DNA of 53,601 nucleotides from Planctomycetota bacterium (GTDB lineage Bacteria > Planctomycetota > Phycisphaerae > Tepidisphaerales > Tepidisphaeraceae). A program made the translations under genes and the position numbers. The stretch covers positions 1 through 53,601 of the forward strand of contig JBCDKH010000005.1 in NCBI GenBank assembly GCA_038746835.1. The letters are read 5' to 3'. The notes below the pieces were generated by a model. The model worked only from the letters and a program-made list of their open reading frames with translations. It did no database searches and was not told the origin of the DNA. This document shows positions 27,422 through 36,752 of this stretch, piece by piece (position 1 is the stretch's first letter; every line of letters starts with the position of its first letter).

Positions 27422-28366
27422 ATGGCGTCGCCTGTTGCACTTCGCCCGGCGTTCCCGAAGCCCGCCGACGCGCTCGGCGAGCTGTTGGCGTCACTGCAGA
27501 CGACCGGTCTGTTCTACACGAGGAGCGAGTTCAGTGAGCCGTGGGGCCTCGACCTTCCGCCGATGGAAGACTGCCTCATGTTCCACGCGGTGACGCGTGG
27601 GACGTGTCGGCTTCGCGTGCCGGGGGCAGAGGAGCGCCAGCTCGGCCTGGGTGATCTCGTCGTCGTGCCGCACGGTGAGGGGCACTGGCTGTTCGGCGAC
27701 GAGCCGACGCCGATGACACCGCTGGTCGAGACCGATCGCAAGCAGGTCAACAGCCGGTACGAGATCCTCCGGCTCGGCGGTGGAGGCGAGGCGTGCCAGA
27801 TGATCTGCGGCGCCGTGCAGTTCGAGTCGCCGTCGGTGTCGCACATGATGCGACTGCTGCCGAAGCAGATGACGATCGACGCGACCGACGACCGCGTGCG
27901 CGGCGTCCTCGACTTGATAAGGGCCGAAGTCGAAGCCAACCGGCCTGGCAGCGAGACGACCGTCGCCCGGCTGTCCGACATCCTCGTGATCGCCGCTGTC
28001 CGGACGTGGATCGATGCGCACCCTGAAGCGCAGAGCGGTTGGCTGGCTGCGCTCAAAGACGAAGACATCGGCAAGGCGCTCCTGCTCATCCAGCGTGATC
28101 CGGCAGCACCGTGGAGCGTGCAGCAACTGGCCGACGCCGTGCTCATGTCGCGGTCCGCGTTCGCCGAGCGATTCGCGACCGTCGTCGGCGAGACACCCGT
28201 CGCATATGTCCGCCGGTGGAAGATGCACCTCGCCGCAACGTGGCTGGGCGAAGAGGGACTGACCGTCGCAGAAGCGGCGCACCGACTCGGGTACGAGTCC
28301 GAGGCGTCGTTCAGTCGGGCGTTCAAGAGCGTGACGGGTCGTCGGCCTGGCGGACGTGTCGATTGA
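27422..28366 (+). CDS. AraC-family transcriptional regulator with cupin domain
   Basis: 314 residues from the ATG at 27422 (MASPVALRP); an in-frame ATG at 27386 is an alternative. The N-terminal cupin-like sensor (about residues 25-190) contains DCLMFHAVTRGTCRLRV and LGDLVVVPHGEGHWLFG. The C-terminal double HTH (about 215-314) has WSVQQLADAVLMSRSAFAER and then GLTVAEAAHRLGYESEASFS with the AraC ending RAFKSVTGRRPG. It is divergent from the NmrA/DUF1772 pair across about 200 bp, which are its likely target genes. Confidence 0.9.
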   Translation: MASPVALRPAFPKPADALGELLASLQTTGLFYTRSEFSEPWGLDLPPMEDCLMFHAVTRGTCRLRVPGAEERQLGLGDLVVVPHGEGHWLFGDEPTPMTPLVETDRKQVNSRYEILRLGGGGEACQMICGAVQFESPSVSHMMRLLPKQMTIDATDDRVRGVLDLIRAEVEANRPGSETTVARLSDILVIAAVRTWIDAHPEAQSGWLAALKDEDIGKALLLIQRDPAAPWSVQQLADAVLMSRSAFAERFATVVGETPVAYVRRWKMHLAATWLGEEGLTVAEAAHRLGYESEASFSRAFKSVTGRRPGGRVD

Positions 28367-28473
28367 CAAGGGAAAGCTCAAAGCGACAGCGGGAATCGTC
28401 TCAACCCATCGCTGGCCTCGGAGTCGTTAGAGTGCAAATCTCGAAAACCACTCGAAGAAGCAGGCCAGACTTG

Positions 28474-29523
28474 ATGATGTTCAAAACGACTCACGGTGTC
28501 CTAACTGCATTGATGTTGATGATTGGCGGAACGGCGAGTGCGGACGAGGTCGGTCGTCAGCTCCCCGCCGACGCGGTGCTGACGCATCCGGGCTCGAATC
28601 CGCTCCGCGAGGCGCTGCGGCCCGTGCCGACGACGGCGGTCTTTTCGATGGAAGGCTGGTGTCTGTGGGATCCGTCCGTCATTAAGGTCGGCGACACGTA
28701 CCACCTGTTTTGCTCCCGCTGGCCCAAGGCCGATGACGACTCCTTTGCCAAGGGCTGGATGCGGGGGCACATCATCCGAGCGACCTCCCAAAACCTCTTC
28801 GGTCCGTACGCGTTTCAGGAAATCGTCCTCCGCCCGGAGGATCACCCCTGGGCAACCAATGGCGTGCACAACCCCAAGATCACGCGTGTCGGCGATCGGT
28901 TTCTGCTCTATCACCTCGGCATCCCGCGGTGGTCGACCGGCTTCGCCTACGCCGACAGCATCGAAGGGCCCTGGGAAATCCTGCCCGAGCCGGTCGTCAA
29001 GGCCAACAACCCCGCGCTGCTCGTCCACGACGACGGCTCGGCCTACCTCGCCTCCAAGCACAAACCCAAGCCGACCTTGGACGGGCGGTGGGACGCGTGC
29101 CTCAAGGCCCACGTCGCCGATCACGTCGACGGCCCGTACCGCACGCTCGGCGAAGGACGCAACCGGCTGCCGTACAACCTGGAGCTGGAAGACCCGACGC
29201 TCTGGCGGGCCAATGACCAGTACAACCTGATCTGCAACGACTGGGAGGGCAAAGTCACCGGCATCCAGAAGGCGATGGTCTACTACACCTCCAAGGACGG
29301 AATCGACTACGAGCTCTACTCCGACGTGCCGGTGTGGTCGCCACGGGACCCGATCGTGCTCGACGATGGCACCGAGCTGAGCGTCAGCCGAGTCGAACGC
29401 CCGCAGGTCTACGTCGACGAGAATCAGACCGTCATCGCCCTCCTCGCCGCGGTCGGAGTTGCAGAGCGCAGCCACGACTACATCGTGATCCGGCCGGTGG
29501 ACTCGTTCGTTCCCGACAACTGA
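28474..29523 (+). CDS. Secreted glycoside hydrolase, GH43-like five-bladed propeller
   Basis: 349 residues from MMFK, with a signal peptide ending near GGTASA. The body has repeated blade motifs with D-P or N-P at the start of each strand: GWCLWDPSVIKVGDTYHLFC, GVHNPKITRVGDRFLLYH, NNPALLVHDDGSAYLAS and LELEDPTLWRANDQYNLIC. This pattern is characteristic of GH43/GH117-type beta-propeller glycosidases. The Asp/Glu residues in these motifs are candidate catalytic groups, but substrate and exact family cannot be read off. A polysaccharide-degrading role fits the lineage. It stands alone after the AraC gene; bases 29524-29812 contain no gene. Confidence 0.7.
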   Translation: MMFKTTHGVLTALMLMIGGTASADEVGRQLPADAVLTHPGSNPLREALRPVPTTAVFSMEGWCLWDPSVIKVGDTYHLFCSRWPKADDDSFAKGWMRGHIIRATSQNLFGPYAFQEIVLRPEDHPWATNGVHNPKITRVGDRFLLYHLGIPRWSTGFAYADSIEGPWEILPEPVVKANNPALLVHDDGSAYLASKHKPKPTLDGRWDACLKAHVADHVDGPYRTLGEGRNRLPYNLELEDPTLWRANDQYNLICNDWEGKVTGIQKAMVYYTSKDGIDYELYSDVPVWSPRDPIVLDDGTELSVSRVERPQVYVDENQTVIALLAAVGVAERSHDYIVIRPVDSFVPDN

Positions 29524-29812
29524 CGCGACGTCGCCAAAGGTGCATCCGACATAGCGAGCCATCGGCAGATACCTCGTGCTCCGGAGACGATGCGTGCGTC
29601 CTGACTGGCTGTCAACCTGCACGGATAACAGACTCACTCTGAGGGCGCGGGTCAGCGTGACTGAGACGCCAACAAGTCGCAAGCAACCAACACATTTAAA
29701 ACGGCCAATAAGATTGGGGCATTGCTCCGGTTCATTTACCCTCAACGGCCCTTCCCCCACGACGACGTGCCGCATCTTGGCACTGGATGGAAGCCACCGA
29801 GAGAAAACGCAC

Positions 29813-32800
29813 ATGTCCCGCAACATCAAGCAGAGCCGTACCACCACCGCCAAACTCATCCAAGCCACTGCTGCGGTCGCCCTGATCGCGACGGGCCACG
29901 CGTCGGCTGCCACCCTGACCTGGGACGGCAGCACCGGAACGGACGAGTGGGACGCCCTTGATGGGGGGTCGGGCGGTTTCGATACCAACTGGACCGGTGG
30001 TACTGGTGCCGAGATCGCCAACCTCGACGACTCGGTCTTCTTCACCGACCTTGCCAACCGATTCAGCCGTAATATCGACTTGAACGGTGATCGCCAAGTG
30101 CTGTCAGCGACATTCGACAGCGCTACTCTTGCTGATGGCCAGCCGGACCTGAACTACATAATCGGTTTGACCCCAGGCGGGGACACACTGACGTTGATCG
30201 ACGGCGACCTCACCGTGCTCGACGGCAACGTGCTGTTCAACAGCGACGTCGACTACAGGTTGTCGGGAAGGTGGGACATCGCCAACGGCAGCACTGTGAC
30301 CCTTGATGGTCAGCTAACTGGGATCGGTCCCGGCAGACTAACCAAAAGCGGTGCTGGCACGCTCAATTTGTCTGCGGGTGGAACGCTCGATGCTTTCAGG
30401 ATCGATGACGGCGTGGTGGATATCACGGGCGGGACCTACGTCGCAGGGCAGTTATCTGGCTCGGGCACTCTTAAGGTTTCCAACGGCGAAATCGACTTCG
30501 GCAATGCCGGGTCGATCGCCCGTCTTGAGATCGAACCGGCCGGCCGCGTCTCAACCGACGACGCGCTGAGCGCCAACATCCTCACCGGTGAAGGCACGCT
30601 GAACCTCGACGCCGGCGGGTCCTTCACCGCCGGCATAAGCAATGGCAGCAGCACGTTCGCTGGCACCATCGAAGGCCTGGGGTCGCTCGTGAAGTCGGGC
30701 TTTGGCGTGCTCACACTCTCAGGAACCAACACGTACACCGGGACTACGACGATCGATGCCGGCATCCTGGCCGTGACCGGTGGAAGCGCGATCGCCGACA
30801 CCGGCGCCGTGGTCGTGAACGACCGGCTACAGATCGACGCCAACGAGACGATCGGCTCGCTGGCCGGCGTTGGGCAAGTGGCACTTAATGGCGGCACGCT
30901 CACGATCGACGACTCGGCCGATCGCACGTTCGGCGGCTTTTTCGTCGGATCGAACGACCTCACCCTGAGCGGGTCGGGTGCCCTCACGCTGACCGGACCC
31001 AGCAGCAGCACCGGCACGTTCAACGTCAGCGGCACGAGCACGCTGCGGCTCGCCCAAGCGAGTGGCTTCACGCTCGCCGACACTGCCGACGTGGCGATCG
31101 GCACCAACGGCACCCTTGCGCTCGACGTCGACGAAACCATCGGCGGGTTGAGTGGGGCGGGCAATGTCGATCTGGGCTCGAGCACGCTGACCGTCACCGA
31201 GGCCGGCGGTTACGACGGGCAAATCACCGGCACCGGCGGGCTGACGTTCGATATCGGTGACGGCAACAACTTCACGCTCACGAGCGTTGCTAACACGCGC
31301 GTGAACGACTATTCCGGTCCGACGACGATCGCCAGTGGCCAACTGACCATCTCCGGCAGCCGAGCCATCGGAGATGAGAGCGACCTGATCGTCAACGGTG
31401 CGTTGGACCTGTCCGGTAACGAAACCGTCGGCAGCCTCGCTGGCAGTGGCGACATCGTTCTCAGCGGATCGTTCAGGCACGGCCGCAACAACGCCTCCAC
31501 CACCTTCAGCGGTACACTCAGCGGAATCTCGCCGTTCGAGAAGCAAGGCACTGGGACCATCCGACTCACCGGCGACAGTGTCGCGTCCGGCTTCAGCGGT
31601 TCGTTCCGCGTGTCCGACGGCGTCGTGTCGATCGCCTCGCCAAACAGCGTCGGCACGGGCACCGTGACGGTGGCGACCTCCGCCACGCTCAACTTTGAGA
31701 ACAACCTCACGTTCACAAATGTCCTCAATGTGACAAATGGCTTCTTGACGACTTCGAGTAACGAGACAGTCACGCTCAACAATTCGAGCTTCGGGCTGAA
31801 CGGTGGGGTGCGTTTTGGCGACGGGGTTACGTCCTCGTTTTTCGTGCTCGCTCCAGACAATCTGGCTCTGGGCGGCGCCGACGCGATCTCGGTCAGCGAG
31901 AACGCGACGCTGGTGTTCGGTAACGAGGCCGCGGCAACGATCGGTTCTCGCGCTGCCACGGTCGACGGCACACTCGATCTCAACGGCTTCGACGCGACCC
32001 TCGGCCAGTTCTTGGGTGCAGGCACCGGCGTGGTGACCTCCAACAGCGGCGATGCGACGCTGACCGTCTTCGGCAACCTCGAGTTCGCCGGCTCGATCAC
32101 CGACGGCACCAGCGGCGTTGTCGATCTTGTCGTCGACGTCGAAAACGACACGCGTGCGTTCACGCTCAGCGGGAACAACACCTTCTCCGGCAGAACCACC
32201 GTCGTCGGCACAACGGGAACCGACCGCAGCGTTCTTTCCGTCGCCGGTCCGAATGCCGCCATCACGAACACCGCATCCCTCAGCGTCACAGGCGCTCTGG
32301 CCGAGCTTGTGGTTTCCGAAGGCGCGACCGTGAAGGTCGTCGACAACATCGGCGTCTCGGACAATGCCGAACTGACCGTCATCGGTGACGGCACTCTCTT
32401 CGAGGCCGGCAACTCGATCTTCGTCAACGGCGATACCGAGGGGACGCTCACCGTCGGCAGCAACGCGGTCTTCCAGATCGTCGCGCCGTCGGCCGACGAG
32501 CGATTCTTCATCGGTAGCGCCGATGGCAGCACAGGCGTCGTGGACGTGTTGTTGGGCGGTACGCTTGAATACGTACCCGACGGAACATCCCCGTTCCGCA
32601 CCTTCGTCGGCACCCAATTCGATACCGCTCAGGGTGAGTTGAACATCCGCAGCGGTGGGCAGGTCACGCTCGCCAGAACCGACGTCGGCAACGACAGCAG
32701 CGGCAATGGCGCGTCGGGCGTCATCAACGTCGACGGCTTCGGCACGACACTGAACATCATCCAATCGGTAACGGGCGAATCGACCGGCAACGGCGCGGGC

Positions 32801-33484
32801 GATCTGATCCTCGGCAGTGGCGGCAACGGCACGCTCAACATCACAGACGGTGGCGAAGTCAATGTATTCGACGACATCTTCGTCGCACTCGGCGACGACT
32901 CGACCGGTGAGCTCAACGTGTTCGACGGCACACTCAACATCGGCGACGGGCTTTTCGTGGGTTACAACAACACCGGCCCGCTGACTGTCGGCGTCGGAGC
33001 GCAGATCACGGCCAACCGCTTCGTCGTCACCAACTCCGACTCCAACCCCAACATCACGCCGGGCGATGCGGTTGTCACTTTCCAATTGTCGAAAGACGGC
33101 AATGGGGACGAGGCCAACGGCCGGATTGATGCGGCCGACTTCAGCTTCCGCAGCGGAACCCGAGAGCTCGTGCTCGATCTGGACCCGAACGTGAGCTACG
33201 AGATCGGCGACACGTTCGTCCTTGTGGACTACGACACGATCGGGAATAATCTCGCCGGCGCTGTTACCGAACAGGTCTTCGACAACATCGACGACGGCTC
33301 GTTCGTCTTCTTCGACGGCGTCGGCTTCCTCTTCGACTATGCCGACGACCGCTTCGGCGGCACGGCATTCACCGCCACCGTCGCGATCCCAGAGCCGGCT
33401 GGACTCGCGTTGTTCGGTCTGGGCGGGTTGCTGGCGACGCGTCGGCAGCGTCGAGCGTTTGGTAGCTGCTGCAATTTGCAGTGA
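29813..33484 (+). CDS. Giant beta-strand-repeat PEP-CTERM surface protein
   Basis: 1223 residues from the ATG at 29813; the signal peptide includes IQATAAVALIATGHASA. The mature start TLTWDGSTGTDEWDA is typical of autotransporter-associated proteins. Passenger-type repeats dominate the middle (LTLSGTNTYTGTTTIDAGIL, FTLSGNNTFSGRTTVVG), matching autotransporter-associated beta-strand repeats, together with 'NETVGSLAGSG' units. From about residue 860 there are T5SS/PEP-CTERM-associated repeats (EGTLTVGSNAVFQI, NGTLNITDGGEVNVF, STGELNVFDGTLNIG). It ends AIPEPAGLALFGLGGLL with the Arg cluster RRQRR and then a further AFGSCCNLQ. A right-handed beta-helix adhesin or matrix protein is inferred. Confidence 0.88.
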   Translation: MSRNIKQSRTTTAKLIQATAAVALIATGHASAATLTWDGSTGTDEWDALDGGSGGFDTNWTGGTGAEIANLDDSVFFTDLANRFSRNIDLNGDRQVLSATFDSATLADGQPDLNYIIGLTPGGDTLTLIDGDLTVLDGNVLFNSDVDYRLSGRWDIANGSTVTLDGQLTGIGPGRLTKSGAGTLNLSAGGTLDAFRIDDGVVDITGGTYVAGQLSGSGTLKVSNGEIDFGNAGSIARLEIEPAGRVSTDDALSANILTGEGTLNLDAGGSFTAGISNGSSTFAGTIEGLGSLVKSGFGVLTLSGTNTYTGTTTIDAGILAVTGGSAIADTGAVVVNDRLQIDANETIGSLAGVGQVALNGGTLTIDDSADRTFGGFFVGSNDLTLSGSGALTLTGPSSSTGTFNVSGTSTLRLAQASGFTLADTADVAIGTNGTLALDVDETIGGLSGAGNVDLGSSTLTVTEAGGYDGQITGTGGLTFDIGDGNNFTLTSVANTRVNDYSGPTTIASGQLTISGSRAIGDESDLIVNGALDLSGNETVGSLAGSGDIVLSGSFRHGRNNASTTFSGTLSGISPFEKQGTGTIRLTGDSVASGFSGSFRVSDGVVSIASPNSVGTGTVTVATSATLNFENNLTFTNVLNVTNGFLTTSSNETVTLNNSSFGLNGGVRFGDGVTSSFFVLAPDNLALGGADAISVSENATLVFGNEAAATIGSRAATVDGTLDLNGFDATLGQFLGAGTGVVTSNSGDATLTVFGNLEFAGSITDGTSGVVDLVVDVENDTRAFTLSGNNTFSGRTTVVGTTGTDRSVLSVAGPNAAITNTASLSVTGALAELVVSEGATVKVVDNIGVSDNAELTVIGDGTLFEAGNSIFVNGDTEGTLTVGSNAVFQIVAPSADERFFIGSADGSTGVVDVLLGGTLEYVPDGTSPFRTFVGTQFDTAQGELNIRSGGQVTLARTDVGNDSSGNGASGVINVDGFGTTLNIIQSVTGESTGNGAGDLILGSGGNGTLNITDGGEVNVFDDIFVALGDDSTGELNVFDGTLNIGDGLFVGYNNTGPLTVGVGAQITANRFVVTNSDSNPNITPGDAVVTFQLSKDGNGDEANGRIDAADFSFRSGTRELVLDLDPNVSYEIGDTFVLVDYDTIGNNLAGAVTEQVFDNIDDGSFVFFDGVGFLFDYADDRFGGTAFTATVAIPEPAGLALFGLGGLLATRRQRRAFGSCCNLQ

Positions 33485-33703
33485 TCGTGGGCGTTGTCAG
33501 TAGCTCTTGCGGAGACAAAGGACCGCAATCGGCCTGCCGCTTTCGTTCGTCGTTGCGTGGACTCACCGCTACTATCTGCGTCAGCCCACGCATCCGCGGG
33601 GTGATTTGGCGAGACTCGAGACCAATTCGCTGTTGATCCCGATACGGACCAACCGCTACGCTCCTGCTCTCCCAGTTTGAACTACCAGTATTGAGGATTG
33701 AGA

Positions 33704-34726
33704 ATGCGTTTTAAACAGCTGTTGCTAGTGCCCGTGACTTTTAGCTCCGCCTGGGCCTTTGTTTCGAGCCCCGCCATCGGAAGTGAGATCTTCTGGTCCG
33801 AGACCAATTCCGATGCCGTGTTTGGTGCCAACGTCATCGATGGCAGCGGCCAACGGAAGATTCGCGATCTCGACGACACCGGGATTGGCGAAGCCAACTA
33901 CTCCATCACGGGGCTTGCGCTAGCCGACGACTTTCTCTACTTCACAGCAGCTGCCCAAGACCGCATCTTTTTCGCGAGCACCAGCCCCGGCGGAACGCCG
34001 CGCGGCCTGTTCCTGAACTTGGACAACGCATTTGGCGGGGGAGTCGACTACCGACCTCAGGGCATCACGGCCAACAGCGACCACGTCTTCTGGACCGACA
34101 GAGAGACGCGGACCATCTATCGGGCGGACACCGGACTGTTTTCCAATGCGAACAACCGCACAGGGGTTTCGGCACTCGTGACACCGCTTTCTGCAAGCAC
34201 GAGCCCTCGGGAGATCAAAGTCGTCGGCAACGATCTCTACTGGACGGACACCGGCGTCGACGCCATCTTCCGAAGCAATCTCGACGGAACCGGAACGACA
34301 CAGATCGTCGACCTCGACAGCACATTCGGCAGCGGCAGCTACTTTCCCGGCACCATCACCGCGACCAGCGAGCACGTCTACTGGTCGGATATCGAGACCG
34401 ACATCATCTACCGCGCCGATCGTGACGGCAGCAACGCGATCGAGCTGATCGACACAAACGCCCTACCGTCAGATGGCCCACTCGGCCTCGTCACCGACAG
34501 CCAGTTCCTGTACTGGACCACGTTTGCCGGCAATGAGATCGTGGTTGCCACCCTCGACGGGACCATCGTGACCGATCGCGGCTTCACCCCGTCCCCCGAC
34601 CCGACGGTCTCAGGATTCAACGTGAACGCGTTAGCAATTGCGGTCATCCCAGAACCGCTCTCCGCGGGCGCTGCATGTCTCCTCGGCGGCTTGGCACTGC
34701 GCCGACGGAGAGTGACCTTCGCATAG
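33704..34726 (+). CDS. PEP-CTERM beta-propeller (YWTD-like) protein
   Basis: 340 residues from the ATG at 33704, with GAGG seven bases upstream. The signal peptide is QLLLVPVTFSSAWAFVSSPA. Repeats of the form h-Y/F-W-T/S-D (EIFWSETNSDAVFG, HVFWTDRETRTIYRAD, DLYWTDTGVDAIFRS, HVYWSDIETDIIYRAD, FLYWTTFAGNEIV) recur about every 45-60 residues, as in low-density-lipoprotein-receptor class B (YWTD) propellers. The end is AVIPEPLSAGAACLLGGLAL then RRRRVTFA, a PEP-CTERM tail. Surface binding of carbohydrate or protein is possible. Bases 33485-33703 show no gene. Confidence 0.85.
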   Translation: MRFKQLLLVPVTFSSAWAFVSSPAIGSEIFWSETNSDAVFGANVIDGSGQRKIRDLDDTGIGEANYSITGLALADDFLYFTAAAQDRIFFASTSPGGTPRGLFLNLDNAFGGGVDYRPQGITANSDHVFWTDRETRTIYRADTGLFSNANNRTGVSALVTPLSASTSPREIKVVGNDLYWTDTGVDAIFRSNLDGTGTTQIVDLDSTFGSGSYFPGTITATSEHVYWSDIETDIIYRADRDGSNAIELIDTNALPSDGPLGLVTDSQFLYWTTFAGNEIVVATLDGTIVTDRGFTPSPDPTVSGFNVNALAIAVIPEPLSAGAACLLGGLALRRRRVTFA

Positions 34727-34731
34727 CGGAA

Positions 34732-34912
34732 GCAGCAGAAGTTGTTTGCAGAAGTCGTTAGTAACTAGGGCTTAGGGCTTAGGCCAGACGTGGACGCCAT
34801 CCGGTTCTGACCTAGGCCCTAACCGCTAACAGCTAATCGCTTCTGCCCCTGGCCCTAGGCCCTAACGACTAGCAACTTCTTCCGCTAGGCCCTAGCAGCT
34901 AACAGCTAGTCA
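34732..34912. repeat. Dispersed fold-back repeat, copy 4 (long form)
   Basis: The longest copy, with an extra arm. It starts AAGCAGCAGAAGTTG and has the centre ACGTGGACGCCATCCGGTTC near 34788-34808. It then repeats GGCCCTAGGCCCTAACGACT and CTAGGCCCTAGCAGCTAACA. The TTAGC/CTAGG words occur in both orientations, so the element can fold into a branched hairpin. It follows the YWTD-like gene directly. Confidence 0.88.
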
Positions 34913-35034
34913 CTCTCCGCCCGGCCGGCATGATCGGAGTCCCAACAACGGCCCCTCCGGCCCTGGCCCAATAAAAGCCGCCCTGGTTCGGCCTCGCCTG
35001 CATCGCTTGCATTCCCGGACCTGGCGGCAGCGAT

Positions 35035-35286
35035 TGATCCCGAGGAACCAGTCATTCATCCCACGGAATCAACCGTTGATCCCATGGAATCAGCCATTGA
35101 TCCCGAGGAGTCAGTCGTTGGCTCCGAGGAATCAGTCGTTGATCCCGAGGGATGAGTCACTGATCCCCGGGAATCAGTCATTGATGCCGTGGAATCAGCC
35201 GCTGCGTCCATGGAGTCAGTCGCTGCGTCCATGGAGTCAGTCGCTGCGTCCATGGAATCAGCCGCTGAATCCTCGGCGGCGGCCCG
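35035..35286. repeat. Array of 21-bp tandem palindromic repeats
   Basis: Eleven head-to-tail 21-bp units run from 35035 to 35265 without spacers, plus one decayed unit to 35286. Each unit holds a 16-bp near-palindrome of the form TGATCCCNNGGAATCA followed by GTCGT, GCCAT or similar; the last three full units use TGCGTCC as the left half. Twenty-one bp is two helical turns, so all half-sites face the same side of the DNA. Because 21 is a multiple of three, heptapeptide frames stay open on both strands, but no start signal or known domain supports a protein. It resembles iteron- or centromere-like binding arrays in form only. Confidence 0.85.
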
Positions 35287-35464
35287 ACTGGTGCCACGAC
35301 GCGGCGTGTCATGCCGAACCCGTCCGCCGTGACATACCACGACACCCAAAGTCATCGTGCTGAGCGGGCGGCTCGACAATGCCGATCAACTCACATCAGA
35401 TTTTCGAAGCACCTCGTATTGAACAGTGTCACGCCTTAGCCCGCGAGGCCTCCGAAGATCAATG

Positions 35465-35490
35465 AAAAAGGCCGCTCCGTGAGGGCGGCC
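35465..35490 (-). terminator. Probable intrinsic terminator reading leftward
   Basis: On the minus strand GGCCGC, a nine-base loop, GCGGCC is followed directly by TTTTT. A second hairpin, TGCTCC-GT-GGAGCA, lies just beside it at 35494-35507. No minus-strand gene reaches this site in the window, so it may terminate a small unannotated transcript starting near 35500-35600, or belong to a remnant. Confidence 0.5.
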
Positions 35491-35545
35491 GGGTGCTCCG
35501 TGGAGCATGACCTGCGAATATTGCTTCTTGTTACGAGAAGGTCAC

Positions 35546-35570
35546 AGACCGGAGTTGAATAGACATTGGC
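35546..35570 (-). repeat. Inverted copy of the 31-bp boundary repeat
   Basis: Its reverse complement, GTCTATTCAACTCCGGTCTG and onward, matches the repeats at 35667 and 37787 at 23 of 25 positions but in the opposite orientation. With 35667-35697 it forms a long inverted repeat separated by about 97 bp; with 37787-37817 it could be a terminal inverted repeat bounding about 2.27 kb. Confidence 0.8.
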
Positions 35571-35639
35571 AAAATAACCGACCTTCCAACGTTATCAAGA
35601 GAGAGTTGCAAACGATCCGCCTACTCGTTAGGGTCCGGC

Positions 35640-36752
35640 ATGGCGGGCGGCACTCGGCGACCCATGGGTCTATTCAACCCCGGTCTGGGACCAACCCCCA
35701 ACTTCATGCACGGCGGCACGTCGCGGGGGCCGTATTTCCGGCGCTCTGACCTGCCCGAAGACCTCGATGACCTTGCAAAGGTTCTCGTGGGCGTTGTGGG
35801 CTCCGGCCACCCGCTCAACATCGACGGGATCGGCGACGTTAACGCGGTGACGACCAAGGTCGCGATGCTGTCGGCCTCCGATGACGACTGGGCCGATGTC
35901 GACTATTTTTTCGCGCAAGTGAGCGTCGAGGACGGCCTCGTCGACTTTGAACCCTCCTGCGGCAATATCCTCGCGGGCGTGGGCCCGGCTGCCCTGGAGA
36001 TGGGACTGCTTGAGCCCGAGGGCGACGTGACGGAGGTCAAGATCCTCGCCACCAATACCGGCACCCGCGTGGTGGCCACGGTCCAGACGCCGGGAGGTCG
36101 CGTGCGCTACGGCGGTGAGACGGCCATCGCAGGGGTCCCGGGCACCGCGGCAAGGATCGGCCTCCAGTTCCGGGGCACGGTGGGGTCCGCCACCGGCAAG
36201 TTTCTCCCCACCGGCAATCTGCGCGACACCGCGCAGGGCATCGAGGTCACTTGCATGGATGTCGCCATGCCCATGGTCATTGCCCGCGCCACGGACTTCG
36301 ACCTGACCGGGTACGAGAGCCGCGAAGCGCTCGACGCCAACGCCGATTTCTTCGCCCGCATGGAGGCCATTCGTATCGAGGCCGGGGCCCGGATGGGCAT
36401 GGGCGACGTCACGAAATCCGTGACGCTGAAGTTCGGCCTCCTCGCCTCCGCACAAGACGGCGGTACCATCGCCTCGCGCTACTTCATGCCCTGGACGACG
36501 CATCCGTCCATGGCCGTCACCGGGGCCCAGTGTCTCGCCTTCTGTGCCCTCACGCCGGGAAGCGTCGCGGATGGGCTCCTTGACCGCCCCGCCCAGAGCC
36601 CGGCCCAAATCGTCATCGAACATGCCTCCGGCACGATTGAGGTCCTGGCCGCCTTCACGCTGCATAATGGCTTCGAGATCGAGAGTGCGGGCCTCGTCCG
36701 CACCGCCCGAAAGATCGCCCAGGGTCACCTGTTTTTGCCGGAGGAGCCATGA
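35640..36752 (+). CDS. PrpF/4-oxalomesaconate tautomerase-like isomerase with altered N-terminus
   Basis: 370 residues. From residue 22 the sequence matches the PrpF family: NFMHGGTSRGPYF, then GSGHPLNIDGIGDVNAVTTK, FEPSCGNILAGVGPAAL and MGDVTKSVTLKFG. These proteins are diaminopimelate-epimerase-fold isomerases of tricarboxylates; GalD (4-oxalomesaconate tautomerase) is the closest type I can name. The normal first residues before MRGGTSKG are replaced by codons from the 31-bp direct repeat (GLFNPGLGPTP), so the true 5' end was lost or fused. It is translationally coupled (ATGA) with the dehydrogenase downstream. Style and neighbours suggest alphaproteobacterial origin; that is an inference. 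Confidence 0.75.
   Translation: MAGGTRRPMGLFNPGLGPTPNFMHGGTSRGPYFRRSDLPEDLDDLAKVLVGVVGSGHPLNIDGIGDVNAVTTKVAMLSASDDDWADVDYFFAQVSVEDGLVDFEPSCGNILAGVGPAALEMGLLEPEGDVTEVKILATNTGTRVVATVQTPGGRVRYGGETAIAGVPGTAARIGLQFRGTVGSATGKFLPTGNLRDTAQGIEVTCMDVAMPMVIARATDFDLTGYESREALDANADFFARMEAIRIEAGARMGMGDVTKSVTLKFGLLASAQDGGTIASRYFMPWTTHPSMAVTGAQCLAFCALTPGSVADGLLDRPAQSPAQIVIEHASGTIEVLAAFTLHNGFEIESAGLVRTARKIAQGHLFLPEEP
35667..35697 (+). repeat. 31-bp direct repeat, left copy
   Basis: Identical over 31 bp to 37787-37817 (starts GGTCTATTCAACCCCGG, ends GGGACCAACCC). It sits exactly where the N-terminus of the PrpF-like protein stops resembling its family. Together the two copies bound the inserted segment. Confidence 0.92.

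Noticed and set aside
29705-29717. CCAAT-AAG-ATTGG operator upstream of the giant repeat protein
   Set aside because: A single short palindrome with no second copy; such a match can arise by chance.
28501-30057. A 518-codon minus-strand open frame
   Set aside because: It covers the GH43-like gene and the 5' end of the repeat protein on the opposite strand; no domain is seen and sense-strand evidence is strong.
30827-33085. A 752-codon open frame on the minus strand
   Set aside because: Antisense of the giant beta-strand-repeat protein; the repeated Asp/Gly/Val content mirrors the sense repeats.
35035-35286. CRISPR array
   Set aside because: The units abut directly without unique spacers, and no cas genes are in the window.
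35007-35379. Heptapeptide-repeat proteins on either strand of the 21-bp array
   Set aside because: 21 bp is a multiple of three, so any frame without a stop in one unit stays open. There is no start signal, signal peptide or known repeat family, and the DNA-level palindrome explains the pattern better.
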